Origin: Alteromonas sp. M12
GTDB taxonomy: Bacteria > Pseudomonadota > Gammaproteobacteria > Enterobacterales > Alteromonadaceae
Length of the DNA stretch: 64,000 bases
NCBI RefSeq assembly: GCF_037478005.1
Contig: NZ_CP144164.1
Coordinates: forward strand, 4,402,001-4,466,000
Direction: 5' to 3'
Under the pieces are notes generated by a model. That model was not told the DNA's origin and did not search any database. It saw only the letters and a program-made list of their open reading frames with translations. Made by a program: the position numbers and the translations under genes. Below, one piece after another: positions 27,063 to 34,046 of this stretch (within the stretch, counting starts at the first letter, position 1; the number at the start of each line of letters is the position of its first letter).

Positions 27063-29222
27063 ATGAACCGTCTTCGCTTTGGCATCCGCTTAAAACTTTT
27101 ATTACTGTCGTTATTTCTATTTACCATTCCATGGTTGGGGTATCAGTACGTGTGGGAATTGGAAAGCTACCTGCGCACCGGTCAGGAACAGACAATGGAA
27201 GGCACCGCCCGAGCAGTTGCTACAGCGCTACATGAACGACCAACATTATTTGATAGCCAGTCATCTTATTTGCAAGATGTAAAACCCGGAACGGATCTTT
27301 ACGCCCATAAAATTGTTGATCCAATACAATTAGACGGCCAGCTAGATGATTGGGTTGATTATCGCCACTTATCTTTGCACTACGCAGAAATGCAGTTAAT
27401 CGAACAAAATGTATTTTATGATCCCGAGAGTTTCTATTTTGAGCACATGGTCGGGCAATATAATAAGTATCTGTATGCCATGTTTGAGGTGGTGGATGAT
27501 CACTTGGTTTATCGCCCCAAAAATAGTCTTAGAGTCGATAGAAATGACTATTTATTAATAGCGGTAACCGATCCCCAAGGAGAATTCAGACGATATATTG
27601 TCGCGCCCCAGCAGTCTGGTTGGGTAAACGCCTATTTACTTGATGAAAACCCTGAATCTTTGCGTCCTCTATCATTGGAAACCGCTATCCAAGGTAACTG
27701 GCAGGAAACTGAAAATGGTTACAACATAGAACTGCGTTTTCCATTAGAAATTATGTCCAGCAAAATTGCCTTTGCTATAGCAGATGTGGACGATTTACAA
27801 AGCCGAGAACGTAAATATATTATTGGCACTGCCAATCCTAACCAATCCGATTCTTTAGGCACTGTACTAGTTCCCTCCCCTGAAATTGAGAAGATTTTAA
27901 AAGGTTTAAAATACTCTAATGCTAGAGTTTGGGTAGTGGATAAACACATGCGTGTGCTCGCCCGCTCGGGTTCGATTCAAGATGCAACTGGCGTGCGTAT
28001 TGCTCCCAAACCGCGAAAGCGCGATACACTCTGGCATCGAATTGAACAAGATTGGTTATTCCCGCTGTATTATCAAATACTCACAAAACCGCCAGCAGGG
28101 TTCGTTGATGAATTGGAAAATGCCTATGCACTGAAAGGCCAAGATTTAGCCAAAGCATTAACGGGTACGGCTAGCTCTCAGTGGCGCTTATCACCGGACA
28201 ACAAAGCCGTAGTGTTATCTGCAGCCCACCCAATATTTATCGATGAACAAGTGATGGGAGCTGTGGTAGTTGAGCAGACTACCCACGGTATCCGCACCCT
28301 AAGAAACCGTGCACTAGAACAGCTATTCCACGTGATAATTGCCGTGGTATTTTTAGGCACCGCAGCGCTGTTTTTATTTGCATCTCGGATCTCGTTTCGG
28401 ATCAGTAAACTGCGCAACGAGACTGAATCTGCAATTGATGAAAACGGTAAAATCTTGGGGAATATTCCCCGTTCCAATACCCAAGATGAAATCGGTGATT
28501 TATCTCGAACCTTTCACAGCGTTTTAGACAAATTACAACAATATAATCATTATTTGGAAAATATGAGTTCCCGCTTATCCCATGAACTACGCACCCCTGT
28601 GGCCATTGTTAAATCGTCATTAGAGAACTTATCCATGGAACAAAATAACGGCAATGACGAACAGGAAAAACAGCAATATATTGAACGTGCACAATCAGGC
28701 ATTCATCGCCTCAGTAAAATTCTCAGCAACATGAGTGAAGCCACTCGTCTGGAACAAGCGATTCAATACAGTGAAAGAGAAAATTTTGAGTTATCCGAAT
28801 TACTCATGGGTTGCACAGAAGGTTATCGAATTGCTTATCCACAAAATAAATTTGCTTTAAATACCCACAATTTGATTAAAAATTTAAATGGCTCGCCTGA
28901 ATTGTTTGCACAAATGCTAGATAAAATAATAGCTAATGCCGTGGAATTTAGCCCTGTACACAACACAATAATGTTATCGTTGATGGAAAAAAATGGCTAT
29001 ATGGAGCTGACCATCGCCAATACTGGGCCCAAATTGCCAGAGAATATGCATGAACAGTTACTCAACTCCATGGTTTCGGTAAGAGATCACCAAGTTAATC
29101 ACGAAACACACTTAGGCTTAGGCCTTTATATTGCCAAAATCATCGCTGAATATCACAAAGCAAAAATCAATATTCAAAACCGTGAAGACGAAAAAGGTGT
29201 GGAAGTGGTTATCCGCCTGTAA
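27063..29222 (+). CDS. Histidine kinase of the dedicated sortase system, CBM9-like sensor
   Basis: This 719-residue membrane kinase has a first membrane helix (LLLLSLFLFTIPWLGYQYV), a large periplasmic region, and a second helix near residues 421-441 (VIIAVVFLGTAALFLFA). HAMP, a HisKA domain with phosphoacceptor His507 in SSRLSHELRTPVAIV, and a HATPase domain with GLGLYIAKIIAEYHKA follow. The periplasmic part includes PIQLDGQLDDWVDYRHL and later ENGYNIELRFPLEIM, features of family 9 carbohydrate-binding modules (about residues 85-240), so the ligand may be a glycan. It sits just after its response regulator. Confidence 0.9.
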   Translation: MNRLRFGIRLKLLLLSLFLFTIPWLGYQYVWELESYLRTGQEQTMEGTARAVATALHERPTLFDSQSSYLQDVKPGTDLYAHKIVDPIQLDGQLDDWVDYRHLSLHYAEMQLIEQNVFYDPESFYFEHMVGQYNKYLYAMFEVVDDHLVYRPKNSLRVDRNDYLLIAVTDPQGEFRRYIVAPQQSGWVNAYLLDENPESLRPLSLETAIQGNWQETENGYNIELRFPLEIMSSKIAFAIADVDDLQSRERKYIIGTANPNQSDSLGTVLVPSPEIEKILKGLKYSNARVWVVDKHMRVLARSGSIQDATGVRIAPKPRKRDTLWHRIEQDWLFPLYYQILTKPPAGFVDELENAYALKGQDLAKALTGTASSQWRLSPDNKAVVLSAAHPIFIDEQVMGAVVVEQTTHGIRTLRNRALEQLFHVIIAVVFLGTAALFLFASRISFRISKLRNETESAIDENGKILGNIPRSNTQDEIGDLSRTFHSVLDKLQQYNHYLENMSSRLSHELRTPVAIVKSSLENLSMEQNNGNDEQEKQQYIERAQSGIHRLSKILSNMSEATRLEQAIQYSERENFELSELLMGCTEGYRIAYPQNKFALNTHNLIKNLNGSPELFAQMLDKIIANAVEFSPVHNTIMLSLMEKNGYMELTIANTGPKLPENMHEQLLNSMVSVRDHQVNHETHLGLGLYIAKIIAEYHKAKINIQNREDEKGVEVVIRL

Positions 29223-29227
29223 CAACT

Positions 29228-29267
29228 GGTTTTAGCCTCAAAGGATATTATCGCTTAACCTAAAACC
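29228..29267. terminator. Candidate bidirectional hairpin after the sortase-system kinase
   Basis: GGTTTTAG (29228-29235) and CTAAAACC (29260-29267) are perfectly complementary and flank the convergent ends of the kinase and the LysR gene. The loop is long (24 bases), so this is tentative. Confidence 0.35.
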
Positions 29268-30150
29268 ACTTATGATTCTTGCCTTGCTCAATAAACCACG
29301 CCAAGGCTTTAGCTGATTTATGCTTTTCCCATGCCATATACACAGGTACCGCAGGACGGTGCAAAGATGTGGCTTTCGCCACCAAGTCTCCGCTATCCAA
29401 TTGTGATTCAATTAGATGAAGAGGTAAAAATCCAATACCTAAACCTTGCACTTGTGCATCGCGCTTAGCCATCATATTCTGAACCCTGATCACTTGTTTA
29501 CTTTCAAATAATCCACTTGAACGTTCTGGCAAATTGCGCGAACTGTCGGCTACAACAATTGCGGGATATTGTTTAATATTCTGGCCTTCTAATATTCCGA
29601 TAAAATCCGCCAACGGATGCTTTTTAGCCACAACAAACACAAATTCAATTTCGCCTATTTGATGCACAGCATAGGGTCCTTTGGGTAATTCCCCGGTGAC
29701 TCCAATTGCCAAGTCACAACGGTTTGAATATAGCGCATCCCACCCACCAGCTAACGCTTCTTCAATTAGCGTAATTTCAACTTGTTTATCTAAACAACAA
29801 AACCCTTTAATCAGCTCAATTACGGGTTTATTCGGCATAATTGTATCTTTGGCAATCGTCAGTTGGGTTTCCCAGCCAGACTCCACTTGTTTCACTTTTT
29901 CTTCGAGTCGTTCGGCCGCATCAAGAATCCCTTGACCTTCATTCAGCAATATCAGGCCAGCCTGAGTTAAAGTCGCGCGTTTGCCACTGCGATCAAAGAG
30001 TTCCACCCCCAGTTCTGACTCCAACTTTTGCATTGTGTAAGTGAGTGCAGACGGCACTTTGAATAATGCTTTGGCCGCTTCAGAAAAACTGCCTTTACGC
30101 TCAATTGCGTGCAACACTCTTAGCGATTCCAATGAAATTGCGTGATGCAT
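29260..30150 (-). CDS. LysR-family regulator, YhaJ-like
   Basis: The 296-residue protein has the LysR winged helix (LESLRVLHAIERKGSFSEAAKALFKVPSALTYTMQKLE) and a substrate-binding domain. The segments VPSALTYTMQKLESELGVELFDRSGKR and GWETQLTIAKD closely resemble E. coli YhaJ, which controls a DoxX-family gene (yqjF) and sits next to a pirin gene. Here it is also beside pirin and DoxX genes, supporting control of that pair. A hairpin terminator lies between it and the pirin gene, so it has its own promoter. Confidence 0.88.
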   Translation of the reverse strand: MHHAISLESLRVLHAIERKGSFSEAAKALFKVPSALTYTMQKLESELGVELFDRSGKRATLTQAGLILLNEGQGILDAAERLEEKVKQVESGWETQLTIAKDTIMPNKPVIELIKGFCCLDKQVEITLIEEALAGGWDALYSNRCDLAIGVTGELPKGPYAVHQIGEIEFVFVVAKKHPLADFIGILEGQNIKQYPAIVVADSSRNLPERSSGLFESKQVIRVQNMMAKRDAQVQGLGIGFLPLHLIESQLDSGDLVAKATSLHRPAVPVYMAWEKHKSAKALAWFIEQGKNHKWF

Positions 30151-30170
30151 AGTGTAGGTTCCTTAAACGC

Positions 30171-30202
30171 AAAAAAGAGCCTGAGGTATTACCTCAAGCT
30201 CT
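30171..30202 (-). terminator. Rho-independent terminator of the doxX-pirin operon
   Basis: Read on the minus strand, GAGC-(1 mismatch)-TGAGGT pairs with ACCTCA-GCTC and is followed by a run of six T residues (complement of 30171-30176). It lies just after the pirin stop. Confidence 0.85.
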
Positions 30203-30218
30203 GATGTAATTGATCACT

Positions 30219-30917
30219 CTAGCTCGGCAAATCGAATAACAAAGCCACAAGCTGCTGTTCAGTTGAATTTTCTAACTTCAAGCTTAATTCATCTTCGATT
30301 TTCAAACCGTCTCCAACATCAAGTACGTCTGAATTAACCGTTAAACTTCCTTCTACCTGATGAATGTAATACTTACGATCTTCATCAATATCCAGTTCGA
30401 TAATTTGCCCTGGCGCTAGAATTAATTGGCTTAACGACGCATCTTGTTTAATCGATAATGTGCCATTCTCACCTGTTGCCGTAATAATGGGTGTAATGCC
30501 TAATTTCGAACCAAAGTCTTTTTGCTGATAACTAGGCTTGCCATCAAATTCGTTGGGTTCAATCCATATCTGTAAAAAGGTCAAGGGTTCAGTAGGCGAA
30601 GCGTTATATTCACTATGCTGAACTCCTTTTCCAGCTGACATCAACTGAAATTCACCTTTGGGTAAAGATTGTACATTCCCCATACTATCTTTGTGCTCAA
30701 TCACTCCGTGGGTAACGAAACTAATAATTTCCATATTGCGGTGACCGTGAGTGCCAAATCCAGCGTCAGGCGAAACCTTGTCATCGTTAATCACTCGTAA
30801 TTTTGAGAACCCCATGTGTTTCGGATCATGATAGGAACCAAACGAAAATGTATGTTTGCTATCAAGCCAACCAAAGTTAGCTTTGCCTCTATCGGCAGCT
30901 TTACGTAGCGTCAACAT
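30219..30917 (-). CDS. Pirin family protein (YhhW/YhaK-like)
   Basis: The 232-residue protein is a bicupin pirin. The N-terminal cupin has the metal ligands His, His, His, Glu in FGTHGHRNMEI and VQHSEYN, all present, plus FGSYHDPKHMGF typical of pirins. Bacterial pirins such as YhhW have quercetin dioxygenase activity in vitro; the physiological role is unclear. AGGAG six bases before the ATG supports the start. It is 10 bases downstream of the doxX gene in one operon. Confidence 0.92.
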   Translation of the reverse strand: MLTLRKAADRGKANFGWLDSKHTFSFGSYHDPKHMGFSKLRVINDDKVSPDAGFGTHGHRNMEIISFVTHGVIEHKDSMGNVQSLPKGEFQLMSAGKGVQHSEYNASPTEPLTFLQIWIEPNEFDGKPSYQQKDFGSKLGITPIITATGENGTLSIKQDASLSQLILAPGQIIELDIDEDRKYYIHQVEGSLTVNSDVLDVGDGLKIEDELSLKLENSTEQQLVALLFDLPS

Positions 30918-30926
30918 GGCGTACTC

Positions 30927-31376
30927 CTACAAAGATAACTTGTTAGCAATTAAAACATCCAAACCCAATTTTCCTGAACCGGAAATGGCTAAGGAAACAG
31001 ACGCTGCCAACAAAGCTAAACCAAACTCATATCCACCGTTGGACATAAACAGACCATTATCAATATGTACTGTAAATATAGCCACTAGCATAGTAATTGC
31101 CGTTACTATTGCTGCTGGACGAGTTAACAAACCCATTAGAAGAAATAATCCACCAAAGAACTCTCCTGCTCCAGCCAACAACGCCATCAAATAACCAGGC
31201 TCTAACCCCAGTGACGACATAAACTGAGCGGTACCTTCTAAACCGTAGCCACCGAACAGACCAAACAACTTCTGGCTACCGTGGGCAATAAAAATTATTC
31301 CTACTGGAATTCTTAATGCCAATGGTGAAAACCCTTGGTCTGAATTAAAAACTTTCGCTAAAAACGTTCCACTCAT
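30927..31376 (-). CDS. DoxX family membrane protein (YqjF-like)
   Basis: The 149-residue protein has four membrane helices and DoxX features (LALRIPVGIIFIAHGSQKLFGLFGGYG; GAGEFFGGLFLLMGLLTRPAA). DoxX proteins are often linked to redox or thiol-stress responses, but this one's role is not known. It is the first gene of the doxX-pirin operon; GAGGG lies upstream of the ATG. The 5' region carries palindromes suited to the neighbouring YhaJ-like regulator. Confidence 0.9.
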   Translation of the reverse strand: MSGTFLAKVFNSDQGFSPLALRIPVGIIFIAHGSQKLFGLFGGYGLEGTAQFMSSLGLEPGYLMALLAGAGEFFGGLFLLMGLLTRPAAIVTAITMLVAIFTVHIDNGLFMSNGGYEFGLALLAASVSLAISGSGKLGLDVLIANKLSL

Positions 31377-31408
31377 AACAATACCCTCAATTTATTTGAA
31401 ATTAAAAT

Positions 31409-31430
31409 ATTTGAAGAATCTCCTTCAAAT
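31409..31430. promoter_or_regulatory. Inverted repeat in the doxX leader
   Basis: ATTTGAAG (31409-31416) and CTTCAAAT (31423-31430) are perfect inverted arms with a six-base gap, sharing the TTTGAA core with the palindrome at 31491. A possible -10 (TATACT on the minus strand, 31443-31448) lies between the two. Confidence 0.55.
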
Positions 31431-31490
31431 TCGTTGATAAAGAGTATATAGACGGAAAAAGAAATTAAAATCGGAACATTTTGATAATTT

Positions 31491-31509
31491 AATTCAAATA
31501 ATTTGAATT
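31491..31509. promoter_or_regulatory. Perfect palindrome upstream of doxX, LysR-site candidate
   Basis: AATTCAAATAATTTGAATT is a perfect 19-base palindrome. If the -10 is at 31443-31448, it falls about 55-73 bases upstream of the start point, where LysR recognition sites usually lie. Binding by the YhaJ-like regulator is inferred. Confidence 0.6.
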
Positions 31510-31550
31510 AACGATAAGGGATAATTCAGGTTATCAATATCACCCTGAAG

Positions 31551-32300
31551 ACGGGTGCTTTAGTCCTGCGAAAAAACAACCTCCCATGGCCTAAAGGCCA
31601 TGCTACGGGCTTGAATGTGTAGGCGGGTGCTTTAGCGCCGCGAGTGTGAAGGTTTCCATGGCCTAAAGACCATGCTACGGGTTTGAATGTGTAGGTGGGT
31701 GCTTTAGCGCCGCGAAAAAACAACCTCCCATGGCCTGAACGCCATGCTACGGGTTTGAATGTGTAGGCGGATGCTTTAGGCCGCGAAAAAAACAACCTTC
31801 CATGGCCTGAAGGCCATGCTACGGGCTTGAATGTGTAGGCGGGTGCTTTAGCGCCGCGAAAAAAACAACCTCCCATGGCCTGAACGCCATGCTACGGGTT
31901 TGAATGTGTAGGCGGGTGCTTTAGCGCCGCGAAAAAAACAACCTCCCATGGCCTGAACGCCATGCTACGGGTTTGAATGTGTAGGCGGATGCTTTAGCGC
32001 CGCGAAAAAACAACCTCCCATGGCCTGAACGCCATGCTACGGGTTTGAATGTGTAGGCGGATGCTTTAGCGCCGCGAAAAAAACAACCTCCCATGGCCTA
32101 AAGGCCATGCTACGGGTTTGAATGTGTAGGCGGATGCTTTAGCGCCGCGAAAAAACAACCTCCCATGGCCTGAACGCCATGCTACGGGTTTGAATGTGTA
32201 GGCGGATGCTTTAGCGCCGCGAAAAAACAACCTCCCATGGCCTGAACGCCATGCTACGGGCAGAAGCCCGTCCTTGGGCTGAAGCTTCCTTGCTCCGTCC
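31551..32300. repeat. Array of about ten 72-bp palindromic repeat units
   Basis: About ten near-identical units with a 72-base period fill the gap between doxX and the slipin gene. Each unit has two hairpins: one built on CATGGCCTAAAGGCCATG (or variants such as CTGAACG in the centre) and one on GGCGG.TGCTTTAGCGCCGC, joined by an A-rich spacer (AAAAAACAACCTC) and by CTACGGGTTTGAATGT. The first and last units are degenerate. Because 72 is a multiple of three, long open frames appear on the minus strand, but they only repeat a 24-residue motif and are not credible genes. Confidence 0.93.
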
Positions 32301-32307
32301 ATAACCT

Positions 32308-33477
32308 TTAAGTCAATTTAACGGTTTCCCGCAGCAACTGATCAACACCACCATAAACGTTCAAGTTGCTTACTTTTTCTGACACCTTTTCCAGTGACTC
32401 TAGCTCTTTCAAGCGCAACAACGTTGGGTTGTTTTCCATCATTTTTGCGGTATTCTGCAAGCTTCTGGTCGCAGCGGTTTCTTCCCGACGCTTGATCACA
32501 TTGGCCTCAGCGGCTTTTTGTGCTTCCACTACTTGGTTCAAGATTGCCTTGATTTCCCCGGGCAGAATAATATCTTTCACGCCGACTCTTTCAAGTCTTA
32601 CACCAACCGAATGTAACTCCTGTTCAACCAACGCTTTGACGGTTTGGTTAACGTAAAGCTTGTCTTCAAGCAGTGCGTCCAAGGTTTTAGTTCCAACCAC
32701 TTCACGCAAGGCTAACTGCAATGATTTGTAGATGTATTCATCCAAATTCTCTACTTGCTCTGCAGCAATAACTGGGTCTAGGGTTTTCACCGTGGCGCTT
32801 AAATTCACCCGCACTGTAACCCGATCTTTGGTCAAGATATCCTGCCCAGAAACCTCTTGATTGCGTGTACGCAAATCGTAGTTTTTTACCGTAACCGTGT
32901 TGCTTAGCTGCCAAAAGCCATAAGTTCCCGCACCCAAAGTACGCATGAATTTGCCGTCCACATATAGCAAGCTGGCATGCTGCGGTTTGACTTCGACCGT
33001 AGCGACTGGTGCCCGCTTAACGGAGCTTTTGGTGGCAATTAACTTGGTACTATCATTTTTACCTCGATGCTTAATTTCCTCCAACACAGATCTAGCCACT
33101 TCAAGATCACCGGTTAGAGCAACTTTGTCTAAACGGAATTCGCCCGCAGATTTCCACAGATGTAGGATCTCACCTGGAGCGACAACACCACAAAGCTGGC
33201 CATCGATATATAACAATCCCAGCTCGTCGTTACCTAAGCGCCAAACATGAACTAACTCTGCCACCTCTGGGTATGTTTTAATTAAATAAAACGAATCAGC
33301 ATCTGAGTAGTACATGCTATTTGCTGCAAACTGTTTCATCGTCAGGGTATTGCTAAAATCCCACAAACGATGCTCCCCAGCAGGCAATACCTGCATGAAT
33401 TGTTGGTTTCTATACAGAAACGCGATTGTGTTTTCTGCAACAATAAATACTTTTATAAATTTCCCTTGTTTAGTCAT
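32308..33477 (-). CDS. Slipin-like SPFH/band-7 protein linked to RtcR
   Basis: The 389-residue protein contains an SPFH/band-7 domain (about residues 163-320, with DRVTVRVNLSATVKTLDP and RLERVGVKDIILPGEI) and a C-terminal coiled coil (KAAEANVIKRREETAATRS). No signal peptide or membrane helix is visible, unusual for a slipin. A short module recurs three times: IAFLYRNQQFMQVLPAGEHR (residue 17), LGLLYIDGQLCGVVAPGE (86) and ASLLYVDGKFMRTLGAGTYG (168). AGGAG eight bases upstream fixes the ATG at 33477; the frame is open to 33597 but that part is leader. RtcR and the tRNA-like RNA upstream suggest a role in RNA damage response. Confidence 0.9.
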   Translation of the reverse strand: MTKQGKFIKVFIVAENTIAFLYRNQQFMQVLPAGEHRLWDFSNTLTMKQFAANSMYYSDADSFYLIKTYPEVAELVHVWRLGNDELGLLYIDGQLCGVVAPGEILHLWKSAGEFRLDKVALTGDLEVARSVLEEIKHRGKNDSTKLIATKSSVKRAPVATVEVKPQHASLLYVDGKFMRTLGAGTYGFWQLSNTVTVKNYDLRTRNQEVSGQDILTKDRVTVRVNLSATVKTLDPVIAAEQVENLDEYIYKSLQLALREVVGTKTLDALLEDKLYVNQTVKALVEQELHSVGVRLERVGVKDIILPGEIKAILNQVVEAQKAAEANVIKRREETAATRSLQNTAKMMENNPTLLRLKELESLEKVSEKVSNLNVYGGVDQLLRETVKLT

Positions 33478-33505
33478 TAGAGCTTCTCCTTTTTTTAGTG
33501 CCTCA

Positions 33506-33523
33506 ACACACCCTAAGGTGTGT
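33506..33523 (-). promoter_or_regulatory. Hairpin just upstream of the slipin ribosome-binding site
   Basis: ACACACC (33506-33512) and GGTGTGT (33517-33523) form a perfect 7-bp stem with a four-base loop, ending about 15 bases before the AGGAG of the slipin gene. It could modulate translation or mark a processing site. Confidence 0.55.
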
Positions 33524-33567
33524 GACATAAGGGGTAAGTAACTTGCGTGAATTGACAACAAACAAGG

Positions 33568-33633
33568 TTGATTTAGCAGGCGTCGTTTTCTGAACATCCT
33601 TGCACTGTATCCATACAGTGCCTACTAAATCAA
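33568..33633 (-). promoter_or_regulatory. Long-stem structure in the slipin leader
   Basis: Bases 33568-33581 and 33620-33633 pair over 14 positions (13 Watson-Crick, one G-U). Inside them, 33602-33610 and 33613-33621 make a perfect 9-bp hairpin (GCACTGTAT/ATACAGTGC). The two stems share two bases, so they compete or flank each other. Confidence 0.65.
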
Positions 33634-33690
33634 TGTTGCTTGTGTGAGTTCACCACAGTGGTCATTCACTAGCCTTATGTCGGGCTATTA

Positions 33691-33881
33691 CAATGGTTAT
33701 GGGACTCGAACCCACAGGGCTTTCGCCTTTACCTCTCGTCGTTTAATCATCAATCAAACTATGTCGTTTGAGGTGCTTTCACACCAATTTAAGTGGTGTT
33801 CTTGCCGAGATATACACTTTTGGCATTGCCACGTGTATCAGGTTGCCGTTTGAAACAACTCCGCTTCGTTAAAAACAATTG
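33691..33881 (-). ncRNA. tRNA-like structured RNA between rtcR and the slipin gene
   Basis: On the minus strand this stretch has tRNA geometry without an anticodon arm. Acceptor: 33880-33874 (AATTGTT) pairs with 33698-33692 (AACCATT), six of seven pairs plus a closing C-G (33881/33691). Two linker bases follow, then a D arm: TAAC (33871-33868) with GTTG (33859-33856) around the 8-base loop GAAGCGGA. T arm: GTGGG (33715-33711), loop TTCGAGT (33710-33704), CCCAT (33703-33699), abutting the acceptor directly as in tRNA. Between D and T arms lie 140 bases with hairpins at 33838-33812, 33799-33781, 33774-33731 and a GAAA tetraloop at 33727-33718. No encoded CCA follows. Confidence 0.82.
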
Positions 33882-33887
33882 ATGTAT

Positions 33888-33903
33888 TACAAGTGCTGTG
33901 CCA
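33888..33903 (-). promoter_or_regulatory. Sigma-54-type promoter for the tRNA-like RNA and slipin gene
   Basis: Minus-strand TGGCACAGCACTTGTA matches the -24/-12 consensus (TGGCAC, five bases, TTGCA) except for T in place of the -12 C. The predicted start is near 33877, at the 5' edge of the tRNA-like RNA. RtcR, encoded divergently, is a sigma-54 activator. Confidence 0.78.
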
Positions 33904-34001
33904 CAAAAATAAAAACTTAGAAATAAAATTTATATCATTGATAAATATAAATTTATTACCACTCCACAAGACAACACCTCAAAAGACAACTTCACAAAAT
34001 A

Positions 34002-34015
34002 TATCTAATTAGATA
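34002..34015. promoter_or_regulatory. Palindrome upstream of rtcR, possible RtcR site
   Basis: TATCTAATTAGATA is a perfect 14-bp palindrome about 100 bases upstream of the -24 element, a normal distance for a sigma-54 activator site. A further half site (ATTAGATA, 34027-34034) lies close to the rtcR start. Being AT-rich it could also be part of the rtcR promoter. Confidence 0.45.
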
Positions 34016-34046
34016 AAGTTATATTTTATTAGATAGGTTGAAAATC

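Noticed and set aside
31551..32300. CRISPR array
   Set aside because: Units are tandem with near-identical spacers and palindromic cores, not short repeats with unique spacers, and no cas genes are nearby.
31526..32302. Long minus-strand open frames (about 80-116 codons) in the 72-bp repeat array, with a GGCFFRGAKA-type repeating protein
   Set aside because: The frames exist only because the repeat period is divisible by three; they have no ribosome-binding site, no family likeness, and the same peptide shows up at every repeat block.
33478..33597. N-terminal extension of the slipin protein (40 extra codons)
   Set aside because: It covers the structured leader; a strong AGGAG and ATG at 33477 match the start of the repeated module.
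33691..33881. Ordinary tRNA gene on the minus strand
   Set aside because: The D and T arms look like tRNA, but there is no anticodon arm; 140 bases of other hairpins lie there and the acceptor has a mismatch.
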